Below, piece after piece: positions 45,317 through 52,763 of a stretch of DNA of 64,000 nt. Source of the DNA: Bacteroidota bacterium (GTDB lineage: Bacteria; Bacteroidota; Bacteroidia; Bacteroidales; F082); NCBI GenBank assembly GCA_018816765.1, contig JAHIUX010000041.1, positions 1 through 64,000 of the forward strand, read 5' to 3'. Made by a program: the position numbers and the translations under genes. The notes below the pieces were generated by a model. That model was not told where the DNA came from and did no database searches. It saw nothing but the letters and a program-made list of their open reading frames with translations. The stretch's first letter is position 1. Every line of letters starts with the position of its first letter.

Positions 45317-46171
45317 ATGCTTGCTTCAGATCAACCGGAAAACGAACGAATTATATCCACCCAGAATATTGAAATTGAGTTATTAATAGAGGCAATATAC
45401 CAGCGTTACGGTTATGATTTCCGAAGCTACAACAAGGCACATGTGAAGCGCAGAATATTGCACCGGGTGTCGAGCCTGGGACTCAACAGCGTGTCGGAGT
45501 TGCAGCATAAAATTCTGCACGAGGATGATTTTTTCGATGTCATATTGAAAGACCTGTCGATCAATGTCACCGAAATGTACCGCGATCCATCCTTTTATGC
45601 AGTGATGCGTAAAGAAGTGTTTCCTCTGCTTAAAACCTATCCATATATTAAGGTATGGCATGCCGGATGTGCGACCGGCGAAGAAGTCTACTCCTTTGCC
45701 ATCATGCTGAAGGAAGAAGGGTTGCTTGACAGGGCCCAGGTTTATGCCACTGATTTTAACCCGCTGGTACTGGAAATTGCCAAAAAAGGCATTTATCCTG
45801 TCAGCAGGATCAAAGAGTACACAGCTAACTACCAATTGGCTGAAGGACATTACTCCTTTTCTGATTATTATGTGGCCCGCTATGATTCGGTTATTTTCAA
45901 CCAGGACCTCAAAAAGAATATCGTGTTTGCAGAGCACAACCTTGTCACTGACAGCGTTTTTGCCGAAGTCAACCTCATCATCTGCAGGAATGTATTAATC
46001 TATTTTAACCGCGAATTGCAAAACAAGGTCATCCGCCTATTTACTGAAAGCCTGATAAAAGGCGGCTATCTCGGGCTTGGCTCAAAGGAAAACCTGATGT
46101 TTACTGACGTATATGAACAGTATACCGTGATTGATGCAAAAGAGAAAATTTACAAGAAAAAAGTACTTTAG
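45317..46171 (+). CDS. cheR: CheR-type protein-glutamate methyltransferase
   Basis: A 284-residue CheR. The N-terminal helical domain ('IELLIEAIYQRYGYDFRSYN...HVKRRILHRV') is followed by the SAM domain: 'LSINVTEMYRDPSFY', 'VWHAGCATGEEVYSFAIML', 'YATDFNPLVLEIAKKGIY', 'NLIICRNVLIYFN' and 'GLGSKENLM'. It transfers methyl groups to glutamates on a receptor; classical targets are chemoreceptors, and none is present here. The neighbours are four hybrid kinases with Glu/Gln-rich coiled coils and a CheB-like esterase six bases downstream, so the substrate may be a kinase. Confidence 0.95.
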   Translation: MLASDQPENERIISTQNIEIELLIEAIYQRYGYDFRSYNKAHVKRRILHRVSSLGLNSVSELQHKILHEDDFFDVILKDLSINVTEMYRDPSFYAVMRKEVFPLLKTYPYIKVWHAGCATGEEVYSFAIMLKEEGLLDRAQVYATDFNPLVLEIAKKGIYPVSRIKEYTANYQLAEGHYSFSDYYVARYDSVIFNQDLKKNIVFAEHNLVTDSVFAEVNLIICRNVLIYFNRELQNKVIRLFTESLIKGGYLGLGSKENLMFTDVYEQYTVIDAKEKIYKKKVL

Positions 46172-46177
46172 CACGCA

Positions 46178-46774
46178 ATGTCATATCACGCAATTGTCAT
46201 AGGATCATCGGCCGGAGGTTTACACGCCTTGAAAACCATCATTACAGGATTGGATGCTTCATTCAACATACCGGTTATGATCGTTCAGCACATGAGCCCG
46301 CAAAGTGACAATTTTATGTCGCGTTACCTGAACCAGCTCAGCCATTTGCAGATAAAAGAGGCAGACGAAAAAGAACCTATCCGGCAAAAACATGTATACA
46401 TCGCGCCACCCAACTTTCACCTGCTGATAGAGGAGGACAAAACACTGAGTTTGACGGTAGACGAGAAAGTTAACTATGCAAGGCCTTCCATTGATGTGTT
46501 GTTTGAGTCGGCAGCCTACGCTTATGGCAAAAACCTCATTGGCATAGTGCTTACCGGAGCAAACAGTGATGGTAGTGCTGGACTGAAAAAGATTCAGGAG
46601 GCAGGAGGATTGGCCATTATTCAACAACCGCAAACTGCGGAAGTATCCATCATGCCGCAATCTGCATTTGACGCATGTCCACAGGCTATTGTGCTTTCGC
46701 TCGAAGAAATTGCCTCATTTCTGAACAGGCTGAACAACGACACTCAGTCAGTTGCGCAGCCCACATCGACATAA
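46178..46774 (+). CDS. CheB-type methylesterase domain without receiver
   Basis: A 198-residue stand-alone CheB catalytic domain. The triad is intact: Ser11 in 'IGSSAGGLHAL', His38 in 'IVQHMSPQSD' and Asp131 in 'LTGANSDGSAGL'. 'IAPPNFHLLIE' and 'VNYARPSIDVLFESAA' are also typical. The N-terminal receiver that normally controls CheB is missing, so it must be controlled otherwise, perhaps by the receivers of the linked kinases. It would remove methyl esters added by the adjacent CheR. Its last 31 bases overlap the end of the convergent endonuclease-family gene. Confidence 0.94.
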   Translation: MSYHAIVIGSSAGGLHALKTIITGLDASFNIPVMIVQHMSPQSDNFMSRYLNQLSHLQIKEADEKEPIRQKHVYIAPPNFHLLIEEDKTLSLTVDEKVNYARPSIDVLFESAAYAYGKNLIGIVLTGANSDGSAGLKKIQEAGGLAIIQQPQTAEVSIMPQSAFDACPQAIVLSLEEIASFLNRLNNDTQSVAQPTST

Positions 46775-47856
46775 ACCGGCAGGTGATCGCTGTATCCTCC
46801 CACATACCTGGGCCCAATGTACGTCCTGAAGAGCATTTTATCAAGGTATTTCTCGTCGGGAACCAACAAAAAATCAGGCGCAAATATCCGTTGACTGTTT
46901 GGTTTTAACACCAATTTGTCACAGGCGTTTAGAAAAGCCACGGAAACAATGATCTGATCGAAAACCTGCCAGTTATTCAGGTGTTTGATTGTGCCTTTGT
47001 AACCAAGCGCTTTGATATCCGAAAACAAATTCACCAGCTCATTGTTGCCAGTTAAAAGTCCTCCCGGCATTGCTTTCAGGCCTTCTGTCAGGCTGATATC
47101 GCCCGGGGTATCGTTAAAATCGCCCATGATCAGCACTTTCGCACCCTGGAAAACCCGTCTGATGGAATCCACCTTCGACCGCAGGATCGTTGCAGCAAGC
47201 ATGCGCTTTTCAGTGGTCGCCAGCTCGCCACCGTAGCGCGAAGGCCAATGATTAACAAACACATGCAATGTATCTTCACCGCATGCCTTAAAGGAAGCAT
47301 AAAGGATATCCCTTGTTATGAATGAGGCATCCTCCTGGTCCCTGACACGAAACACCGCAGAAGTGAGTAACTCCAATAACTCCTTGCGATAGATTATGGC
47401 CACGTCGATGCCTCTCCTGTCTTCCGACTCATAATGAACAAACTGGTAGTCAAAGTTTTTTAGCGGAGTCTGATAGATGAGGCTTAGTAAAACTGATTCA
47501 TTTTCCACTTCACACAAACCCACCATGGCAGGTGGGTATCCCTCCCCTATGGCCATCAATACTTTGAACACATTATTTTTCTTTTTCAGGAAGCGGCCAA
47601 GGTCCCAATGTTGCTCGCCTTCAGGGGCAAAGGCATTATAATCTCGCGTAGAATCGGTGTCGATATCAAAAAAATTCTCCACATTATAAAAAGCTATGCG
47701 ACCCGTCCACCGAGCTTCAGCCGTAAGTGCATTCTGACCAAATCCAGAAACAGGCAGTATAAAGTAAGCCAGTAACAGGTACAGGCTTAAGAAGTAGCGA
47801 GAAACGGATTTTGCGGTAAACAAAGCGGTAAATTTGTTCAAAGTTAAAAAAACCAA
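46744..47856 (-). CDS. Exported endonuclease/exonuclease/phosphatase-family protein
   Basis: A protein of about 370 residues with a signal-like N-terminus ('YFLSLYLLLAYFILPVSGFGQ') and an EEP (DNase I-like) fold: 'IAFYNVENFFDIDTD', 'PAMVGLCEVENE', 'RGIDVAIIYRKE', 'FVNHWPSRYGGE', 'VLIMGDFNDTPGD' and 'GGYSDHLPVYVDV' carry the metal and catalytic residues. Substrates may be nucleic acid or phosphoesters. No ATG is in a suitable place; the start is probably a TTG at 47856 or 47841. Its 3' end overlaps the cheB-like gene tail to tail. Confidence 0.85.
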   Translation of the reverse strand: MVFLTLNKFTALFTAKSVSRYFLSLYLLLAYFILPVSGFGQNALTAEARWTGRIAFYNVENFFDIDTDSTRDYNAFAPEGEQHWDLGRFLKKKNNVFKVLMAIGEGYPPAMVGLCEVENESVLLSLIYQTPLKNFDYQFVHYESEDRRGIDVAIIYRKELLELLTSAVFRVRDQEDASFITRDILYASFKACGEDTLHVFVNHWPSRYGGELATTEKRMLAATILRSKVDSIRRVFQGAKVLIMGDFNDTPGDISLTEGLKAMPGGLLTGNNELVNLFSDIKALGYKGTIKHLNNWQVFDQIIVSVAFLNACDKLVLKPNSQRIFAPDFLLVPDEKYLDKMLFRTYIGPRYVGGYSDHLPVYVDVGCATD

Positions 47857-47952
47857 GTCAGTTTTTTATTACGTTTGTATCAGAATAAAGGGAAATACAT
47901 TTAACCGCAACATATTTTTTCAATAATATATAGTTGATATCGTGTTCGTTGT

Positions 47953-48023
47953 AAATATTTTTTAAATTTTTTCATCAAATCAATGTGCGTTTTGGCTAGT
48001 TTTTGTTACTAATGGTAGGAAAA
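47953..48023 (+). promoter_or_regulatory. Shared regulatory element A, at the sigma factor gene
   Basis: A 71-base stretch that is repeated, in inverted orientation, at 54032-54102 before the dockerin/cohesin gene. The core (47983-48014) begins ATGTGCGTTTTGGC and ends TTTTGTTACTAATG, identical in both copies; only 3 of the 4 bases between them differ (29/32 identical). An AT-rich block (AAATATTTTT...) precedes the core in both. In this copy the final ATG of the core is also the sigma gene's start codon. It is probably a promoter recognised by the sigma factor itself, or an operator; the overlap with the start codon would require a very short or absent leader. Confidence 0.7.
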
Positions 48024-48608
48024 CGAAGGGAATTTAGTTCGAATGAAATACTGAAAGGCATTCTTGAAAAAGACCGATTAGTTTTAGAGTACGTTTACAA
48101 ACACTATTTTGAAACCGTCCGGAAATTTGTAGAAAGCCATTATGGTTCGAGTGATGATGCCTGGGATGTATTCCAGGAAGGTATGCTAAATGTGTACGAC
48201 ATCGCAAAGAAGGGAAACATCGAAATTAAATACAGTTTTCAGACGTTCTTTGTTAGTATTTGTAAAAATCTTTGGTTTCTTCAGATCAGAAACAAAAACC
48301 AGTTAAAGAAGGTGACTGTTGATGACCTGGATCTTTTGGGGCAAGATGAGAATGAATTGCTTGCCAACTTTCGTAAAAACCATATTTACAGGTTATTTTA
48401 CAAACATTACCATTCTCTTGGACCTGATTGCCAGAAATTGCTGAAGCTGGCGATGAGCAACAAGGATGGGAGACTGATGGCTGAGGAGTTGAACCTGGCA
48501 TCGAGCCAAAGTGCTTACAACAAAAAAAGGATTTGTATTGAAAAATTGATTCAATTAATTACAACCGACTCAGAGTATAATATATCAAATGATTATGAAA
48601 AATTATGA
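48012..48608 (+). CDS. RNA polymerase sigma factor, ECF-like (sigma-70 family)
   Basis: A 198-residue sigma-70-family factor with region 2 (about 10-95: 'SSNEILKGILEKDRLVLEYVYKHYFETVRKFV', then 'DDAWDVFQEGMLNVYD' and 'FQTFFVSICKNLWF', the core-binding and -10 recognition parts) and region 4 (about 125-185: 'LGPDCQKLLKLAMSNKDG', then the helix-turn-helix 'MAEELNLASSQSAYNKKR'). It is of the small ECF-like type with regions 2 and 4 only. The ATG at 48012 is the only suitable start and lies inside the shared element A. The gene overlaps the next gene by 20 bases, the usual sigma/anti-sigma arrangement. Confidence 0.9.
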   Translation: MVGKRREFSSNEILKGILEKDRLVLEYVYKHYFETVRKFVESHYGSSDDAWDVFQEGMLNVYDIAKKGNIEIKYSFQTFFVSICKNLWFLQIRNKNQLKKVTVDDLDLLGQDENELLANFRKNHIYRLFYKHYHSLGPDCQKLLKLAMSNKDGRLMAEELNLASSQSAYNKKRICIEKLIQLITTDSEYNISNDYEKL

Positions 48609-49326
48609 CAAACTTTACCGCTATGTTCACGGCGAATTAGATGAAAGTGAACTTTGGGAATTCAAAAAATCATTGGAAACCGATGTTGAGCTTATCAAGG
48701 AATACAATGAATTCATGGCAATGCACCAAACTATAGGCCAGCATGATAAGTTTAGCTTACTAAATCACCTGAATATGATTCATCAGGAAAACAAAAAGAA
48801 GGGCATTCAGCGATTCCTGGCCGATTACCGTGTCGTGGCAGCTGCTGCATCTATTATTCTGATTTTAGCCGTTGGCGGATTGATGATTTCGAATTATTAT
48901 GGCCAGCAATCAAACAACCAATTGTATGCTGCCTACTTCACTCATGAAAATTCGATGTTCAGCCTTCGTTCAACTGGTTCAAATATTGAACAACCCGTGA
49001 TTCAGGGTATTCAATATTATGAAATGCAGAATTTCGATGCTGCTGTCGAAATGTTTGAAAAAGCACCTGACAATCTTCTTGGGAAGTTATATGGTGGCTT
49101 GTCATTCATGGAACTCAATGAGTTTGAGAAAGCCAAGGAGAGTTTTAACTTCATCATCCAACATAACGACAACCTCTTTATCGATCAGTCGGAATGGTAT
49201 CTGGGGTTATGCAACCTGAAAACCAATCACACCAAAGAAGCAATCACCATCATTGAAAAAATCGCTAAAGAAAACAGTGTTTACAAGACAAAGGCCCAAA
49301 AACTTCTGAAGGAGTTAAAAAACTAA
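48589..49326 (+). CDS. Membrane TPR protein, putative anti-sigma factor
   Basis: A 245-residue protein: a soluble N-terminal helical region (1-80, 'YVHGELDESELWEFKKSLETD', resembling anti-sigma zinc-finger-like start regions but without the zinc ligands), one transmembrane helix (about 82-102, 'VVAAAASIILILAVGGLMI') and a C-terminal part with TPR-like helices (about 128-240, 'GIQYYEMQNFDAAVEMFEKA', 'SFMELNEFEKAKESFNFII'). By topology the N-terminus is cytoplasmic and the TPR part is in the periplasm. Overlap with the sigma gene and this topology argue for an anti-sigma role; the family is not formally recognised. It is followed by a terminator. Confidence 0.82.
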   Translation: MIMKNYDKLYRYVHGELDESELWEFKKSLETDVELIKEYNEFMAMHQTIGQHDKFSLLNHLNMIHQENKKKGIQRFLADYRVVAAAASIILILAVGGLMISNYYGQQSNNQLYAAYFTHENSMFSLRSTGSNIEQPVIQGIQYYEMQNFDAAVEMFEKAPDNLLGKLYGGLSFMELNEFEKAKESFNFIIQHNDNLFIDQSEWYLGLCNLKTNHTKEAITIIEKIAKENSVYKTKAQKLLKELKN

Positions 49327-49373
49327 CAAACAAGTAATAGAAGGGATTTTCCTTAGATAATTTATTCGCTGTA

Positions 49374-49414
49374 ACGCGGTTACTAAAGTGGGAGCTTAGT
49401 AGCCGCGTTTTTTT
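49374..49414 (+). terminator. Strong terminator after the sigma/anti-sigma pair
   Basis: ACGCGGTTACTAA (49374-49386) pairs with TTAGTAGCCGCGT (49396-49408), a 13-base stem with one G-T pair, followed by a run of seven T to 49414. It terminates the plus-strand sigma/anti-sigma transcript. The second arm begins with the stop codon of the convergent CHAT gene (49396-49398), so it doubles as the end of that gene. Confidence 0.85.
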
Positions 49415-52400
49415 ATGACTAACAGCACGACACCCACCACCAGAATCAGCATCATGACGGATAGAAACAGCCATTGCTCCAAGCTCATATCTGCTTGCCT
49501 GAGATGCAATTTTAGTGGGGCTGGATCGCCAATTAACACATAAGTCGACCAAAAGTAAGGGTGTGACTGCAGCTTGTTGGACTGTTGCAGAAAATCGATC
49601 TTAGCCTGTTTTAAGGCATCATCTTTTTTGCGGCCTTCGCTTAGGTTTGTGTAAAAATCACTCATCAACTCGGCCCCTGACTGATCGTGCACCTCCCATG
49701 TTGTCATCACGATGGAGGGCACCCCGGCATAGATAAACCCCCTTGTCAGGCTCATGATACCTTCGCCCTGTTGCAGATTGCCCCAACCTGTGTTGCACGC
49801 ACTCAGCACAACAAGGTTGGCGTTTAATTTGAGGTTATACAGCTCATACGTGCTCAGGCTGAAGTGGTCGATGCTGTCAGAATCAGGATTAAAAATTAAA
49901 CGCGAATACAATGGGTTCTCATCATTGATTTGTGTATGCATCGCCAGATGCAAAATTTCATAATTATTCGCTCTCTGTATAAATTCCGCCTTGCTGGCCT
50001 GTTTGCCGCTAAGCAACTTACCTTTTAATATATTCAGCACGTTCTCCGACTCCATTAAGGCATAAGGCAAAGGTCGCAACGACGATACCTTTTTGTCCCA
50101 TTCATTATCTGCCACAACAGTTCGCAGCCGGTTCGTTTCTGAGTAATCAGGCACAAAGGCAATTGCTTTACCATTAACATATTTATTGCCACCGAAGTCC
50201 GAAAACCTGATGGTTGCCGAATAGGTGTATGAAACAGGATTTTGAAATAGCAGATACGGCAGGCTGGCATAGTCAAGCGAAGTGCCACCCGGCCAAGGTC
50301 TGGTTAGCAACACCTCAAAGGGCAGATAACCAAGAAGCCCATCCGGCACAACAATCAATTCCTTTCCCCGGATCATTTCTTCAACGGGTCCGAGCAAATG
50401 CCTGTAAAGTCCATAAGATGTTTCGGTGAAGTCTTCAAATGATTTCCTGTTCAGTGTCGAAAAATCGGGTTTGAGCAAAGCAAATAGGTCTAAAAGCTCC
50501 TGTTGGCTATTGTATATATCGTTAAGCTTAACCATGGTACAGGCCGATTTACTAATCGCTATCAGGAACTGAAGACTATCCAGGAAAGAATAATCGAGCA
50601 ACACCTCCTGATCACCCATTTTTGATTGAATATCTTCCACCCCCAGCACCTTGTTATCGTAACGCAACCGATAATACTCTGGGTAGTTGTTTCCAATATA
50701 TTCAATCAGGCTGTCGTAACGCTTCAGTAAATTGAAGTGCCTTGTTTCGAGGTAATTGATGCGCGACAGGTTTTGGTTTTCCTTCTGGCTTTCTTCAAAT
50801 AAAATCTTTTGCACTACGGCGATATCTTCACGCACTGAAACTTCTTTGGCAGTGATATCAGGAGGCACACCCCCGATTTCAAAAGCACTTTGACGCTTTA
50901 CAGAGGACAACAAAACCGAAGCCTTGCTTTTGCCGGATAAGGTGAAGGCGGTTTTAATATATTCATCTTCGTTCGTGAGGTTATACATATTGTAACAAAC
51001 ATCAATCGCCTCAGCAATTCGCTGTCTGTTGTTTTGATTTAAGATCATTTTACTCTCATCAGTGATGTTTGAGCCAGTATTTTCAACAATATTGATACCA
51101 TCCATATAACAAGACAAACTTTCAGTCAAGTATTGACTCTCGTTTGTCATTCTATACATCTTTCTTTGCAAAGAGGCTCTTCCATATAAAGCATCTTTTA
51201 CCCTGAAATCCATTTTCTGGAATCCTTTTTTGTTGTTTTGTGCTGCTTTTTGAAAATCCTTAAGTGCTAGTAAATACTCATCATTGGCTAATTTGTACAT
51301 ACCTAAAGATGTAAGTACATCAGCATGTTTAGTCCTGGCATTACCAATATCTGTTAGATTCACTGGATAGTTTGTCTCAAGGATACTAATTGACTTGACT
51401 AAGTTGGATATGGCCAAATTGTATTCTTTCTTTCTGAACTGAAACTCCCCGAGAGAAAGATACGAACTAGATGTTTCTATATGTCCGTCCCCAAGTCTAA
51501 GCAGTGATTCAGCGAGGGCAGATTCAAAAAAAATCCGGGCAGAATCTGCTTCTCCAATAGCCTCTAACGATTTAGCGGCATTTCTTAATAAGAATACCCT
51601 GGTCACTGGATTATTAACAACCTTAAGACTTTCTTTAAACAACTGAAGTGCCTGTCTATATGCACCTGTTCTGTAATAAATAAATCCTAAGTTGTTCCGA
51701 GCGGTAATTAAATTAGGGTGGGTGAGTTCAAGTTTTTGTTCAAGTTGATTAATGGTGTTTGCATAATACACCTTTGCCTTCTCAAAGTCTCCTTTAAGAT
51801 AATAAGCATTTCCAAGATTAATATACAAATGGGTTAGGTTTGTACTATTTATCTCGTGAAATTCCTTTAAAATCTCCTCAGCTAGTTTGTAAACAGAAAT
51901 ACTTTCTTCTGTTTTCCCAATTGAGCTTAGAAAAAAACCAAAATTGAAATAGAACGCACCTAAATCAGCTTTTAAAGATGGATCGCTTTCTCTAATCTTT
52001 CTAGATAATTCCAAGTATCGGATCGATTCATCAAATAACCCATTTATTGAATGTATTATTGCAATGTTTTGATAGGTGTCAGCAAGGTCTTTCCCATTTA
52101 TTCCTAATTCCTCGCAAATAACTTGGGCTTTCTGATATTTTTCCATTGCTTGATTGTAATCGCTCATGTAATAATACGTAATGCCAAGGTAATTATATGA
52201 TTTTGCGTTTGAAAGTGAGAATTTGAAAGAATTGTTTTCTTTTATCTGAATTGATCTTTGAAAATGTTTGATGGCTTCGGCAAACGAGCCCCTGTTGGAC
52301 AATATTTTTCCCACAAGGTGCTCTCTTTCAGCGTACATTAAGCTGTCCTTCGTATTGCTAAGCGTAAATACTGAATCGAACTTTTCTACAGCGCCGAATG

Positions 52401-52665
52401 CTTCCTGAAAGCTGTTTTTAATTCGGTATAGATCGCCCAGCTCAAGATAGACCAAGGCTACTGAATCCGAGGGACCGGCTATTGTCAGTGCCTTGTTAAA
52501 GACAATAATTGCACTGTCAGTTTTTGAATCTGCATTCAACTGTTTTCCAACTGTAAGTAATTCTTTAAAACCTGGATCTGTTAGATCAGGACGCGTCGCC
52601 ACATTACAGGCTGAAAAGCAAGTAAGAAATACGATCACATTAAACACACAATGTCCGACCCGCAT
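49396..52665 (-). CDS. Lipoprotein TPR-CHAT (caspase-like) protein
   Basis: A 1089-residue protein. It begins with a lipoprotein signal (lipobox 'CFSAC', Cys20), then about ten TPR repeats over residues 35-500 ('YLELGDLYRIKNSFQEAF', 'YNYLGITYYYMSDYNQAM', 'LYINLGNAYYLKGDFEKAK'), a helical linker and a C-terminal CHAT domain with 'ILHLAMHTQ' (His910, His906 nearby) and 'VVLSACNTGWG' (Cys957), the usual His/Cys protease pair. A transmembrane helix (about 1065-1084) ends in 'KKRGY'. So the TPR and CHAT parts should be in the periplasm, held by lipid at one end and a helix at the other. The TPR half is richer in A+T than the CHAT half. It converges on the sigma/anti-sigma operon. Confidence 0.9.
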   Translation of the reverse strand: MRVGHCVFNVIVFLTCFSACNVATRPDLTDPGFKELLTVGKQLNADSKTDSAIIVFNKALTIAGPSDSVALVYLELGDLYRIKNSFQEAFGAVEKFDSVFTLSNTKDSLMYAEREHLVGKILSNRGSFAEAIKHFQRSIQIKENNSFKFSLSNAKSYNYLGITYYYMSDYNQAMEKYQKAQVICEELGINGKDLADTYQNIAIIHSINGLFDESIRYLELSRKIRESDPSLKADLGAFYFNFGFFLSSIGKTEESISVYKLAEEILKEFHEINSTNLTHLYINLGNAYYLKGDFEKAKVYYANTINQLEQKLELTHPNLITARNNLGFIYYRTGAYRQALQLFKESLKVVNNPVTRVFLLRNAAKSLEAIGEADSARIFFESALAESLLRLGDGHIETSSSYLSLGEFQFRKKEYNLAISNLVKSISILETNYPVNLTDIGNARTKHADVLTSLGMYKLANDEYLLALKDFQKAAQNNKKGFQKMDFRVKDALYGRASLQRKMYRMTNESQYLTESLSCYMDGINIVENTGSNITDESKMILNQNNRQRIAEAIDVCYNMYNLTNEDEYIKTAFTLSGKSKASVLLSSVKRQSAFEIGGVPPDITAKEVSVREDIAVVQKILFEESQKENQNLSRINYLETRHFNLLKRYDSLIEYIGNNYPEYYRLRYDNKVLGVEDIQSKMGDQEVLLDYSFLDSLQFLIAISKSACTMVKLNDIYNSQQELLDLFALLKPDFSTLNRKSFEDFTETSYGLYRHLLGPVEEMIRGKELIVVPDGLLGYLPFEVLLTRPWPGGTSLDYASLPYLLFQNPVSYTYSATIRFSDFGGNKYVNGKAIAFVPDYSETNRLRTVVADNEWDKKVSSLRPLPYALMESENVLNILKGKLLSGKQASKAEFIQRANNYEILHLAMHTQINDENPLYSRLIFNPDSDSIDHFSLSTYELYNLKLNANLVVLSACNTGWGNLQQGEGIMSLTRGFIYAGVPSIVMTTWEVHDQSGAELMSDFYTNLSEGRKKDDALKQAKIDFLQQSNKLQSHPYFWSTYVLIGDPAPLKLHLRQADMSLEQWLFLSVMMLILVVGVVLLVIKKRGY

Positions 52666-52713
52666 TAGGTAAAAATTGCACGAATATAAGGTTTTCTGCG
52701 CGATTGATGAAAC

Positions 52714-52738
52714 AAAAAGGAGGCCAAAAGACCTCCTT
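52714..52738 (-). terminator. Terminator after the dockerin/cohesin gene
   Basis: AAGGAGG (52717-52723) pairs with CCTCCTT (52732-52738). Read on the minus strand the stem is followed by TTTTTG. It lies 26 bases after the dockerin/cohesin stop and separates this gene from the CHAT gene, which therefore needs its own promoter or read-through. Confidence 0.75.
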
Positions 52739-52763
52739 CAATCATCAAAATGTTAATAATGCA

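Noticed and set aside
52640-52700. Possible third copy of the shared element upstream of the CHAT gene
   Set aside because: Only a loose similarity (TTTTTACCTAATG against TTTTGTTACTAATG) is seen, without the first half; not enough to claim.
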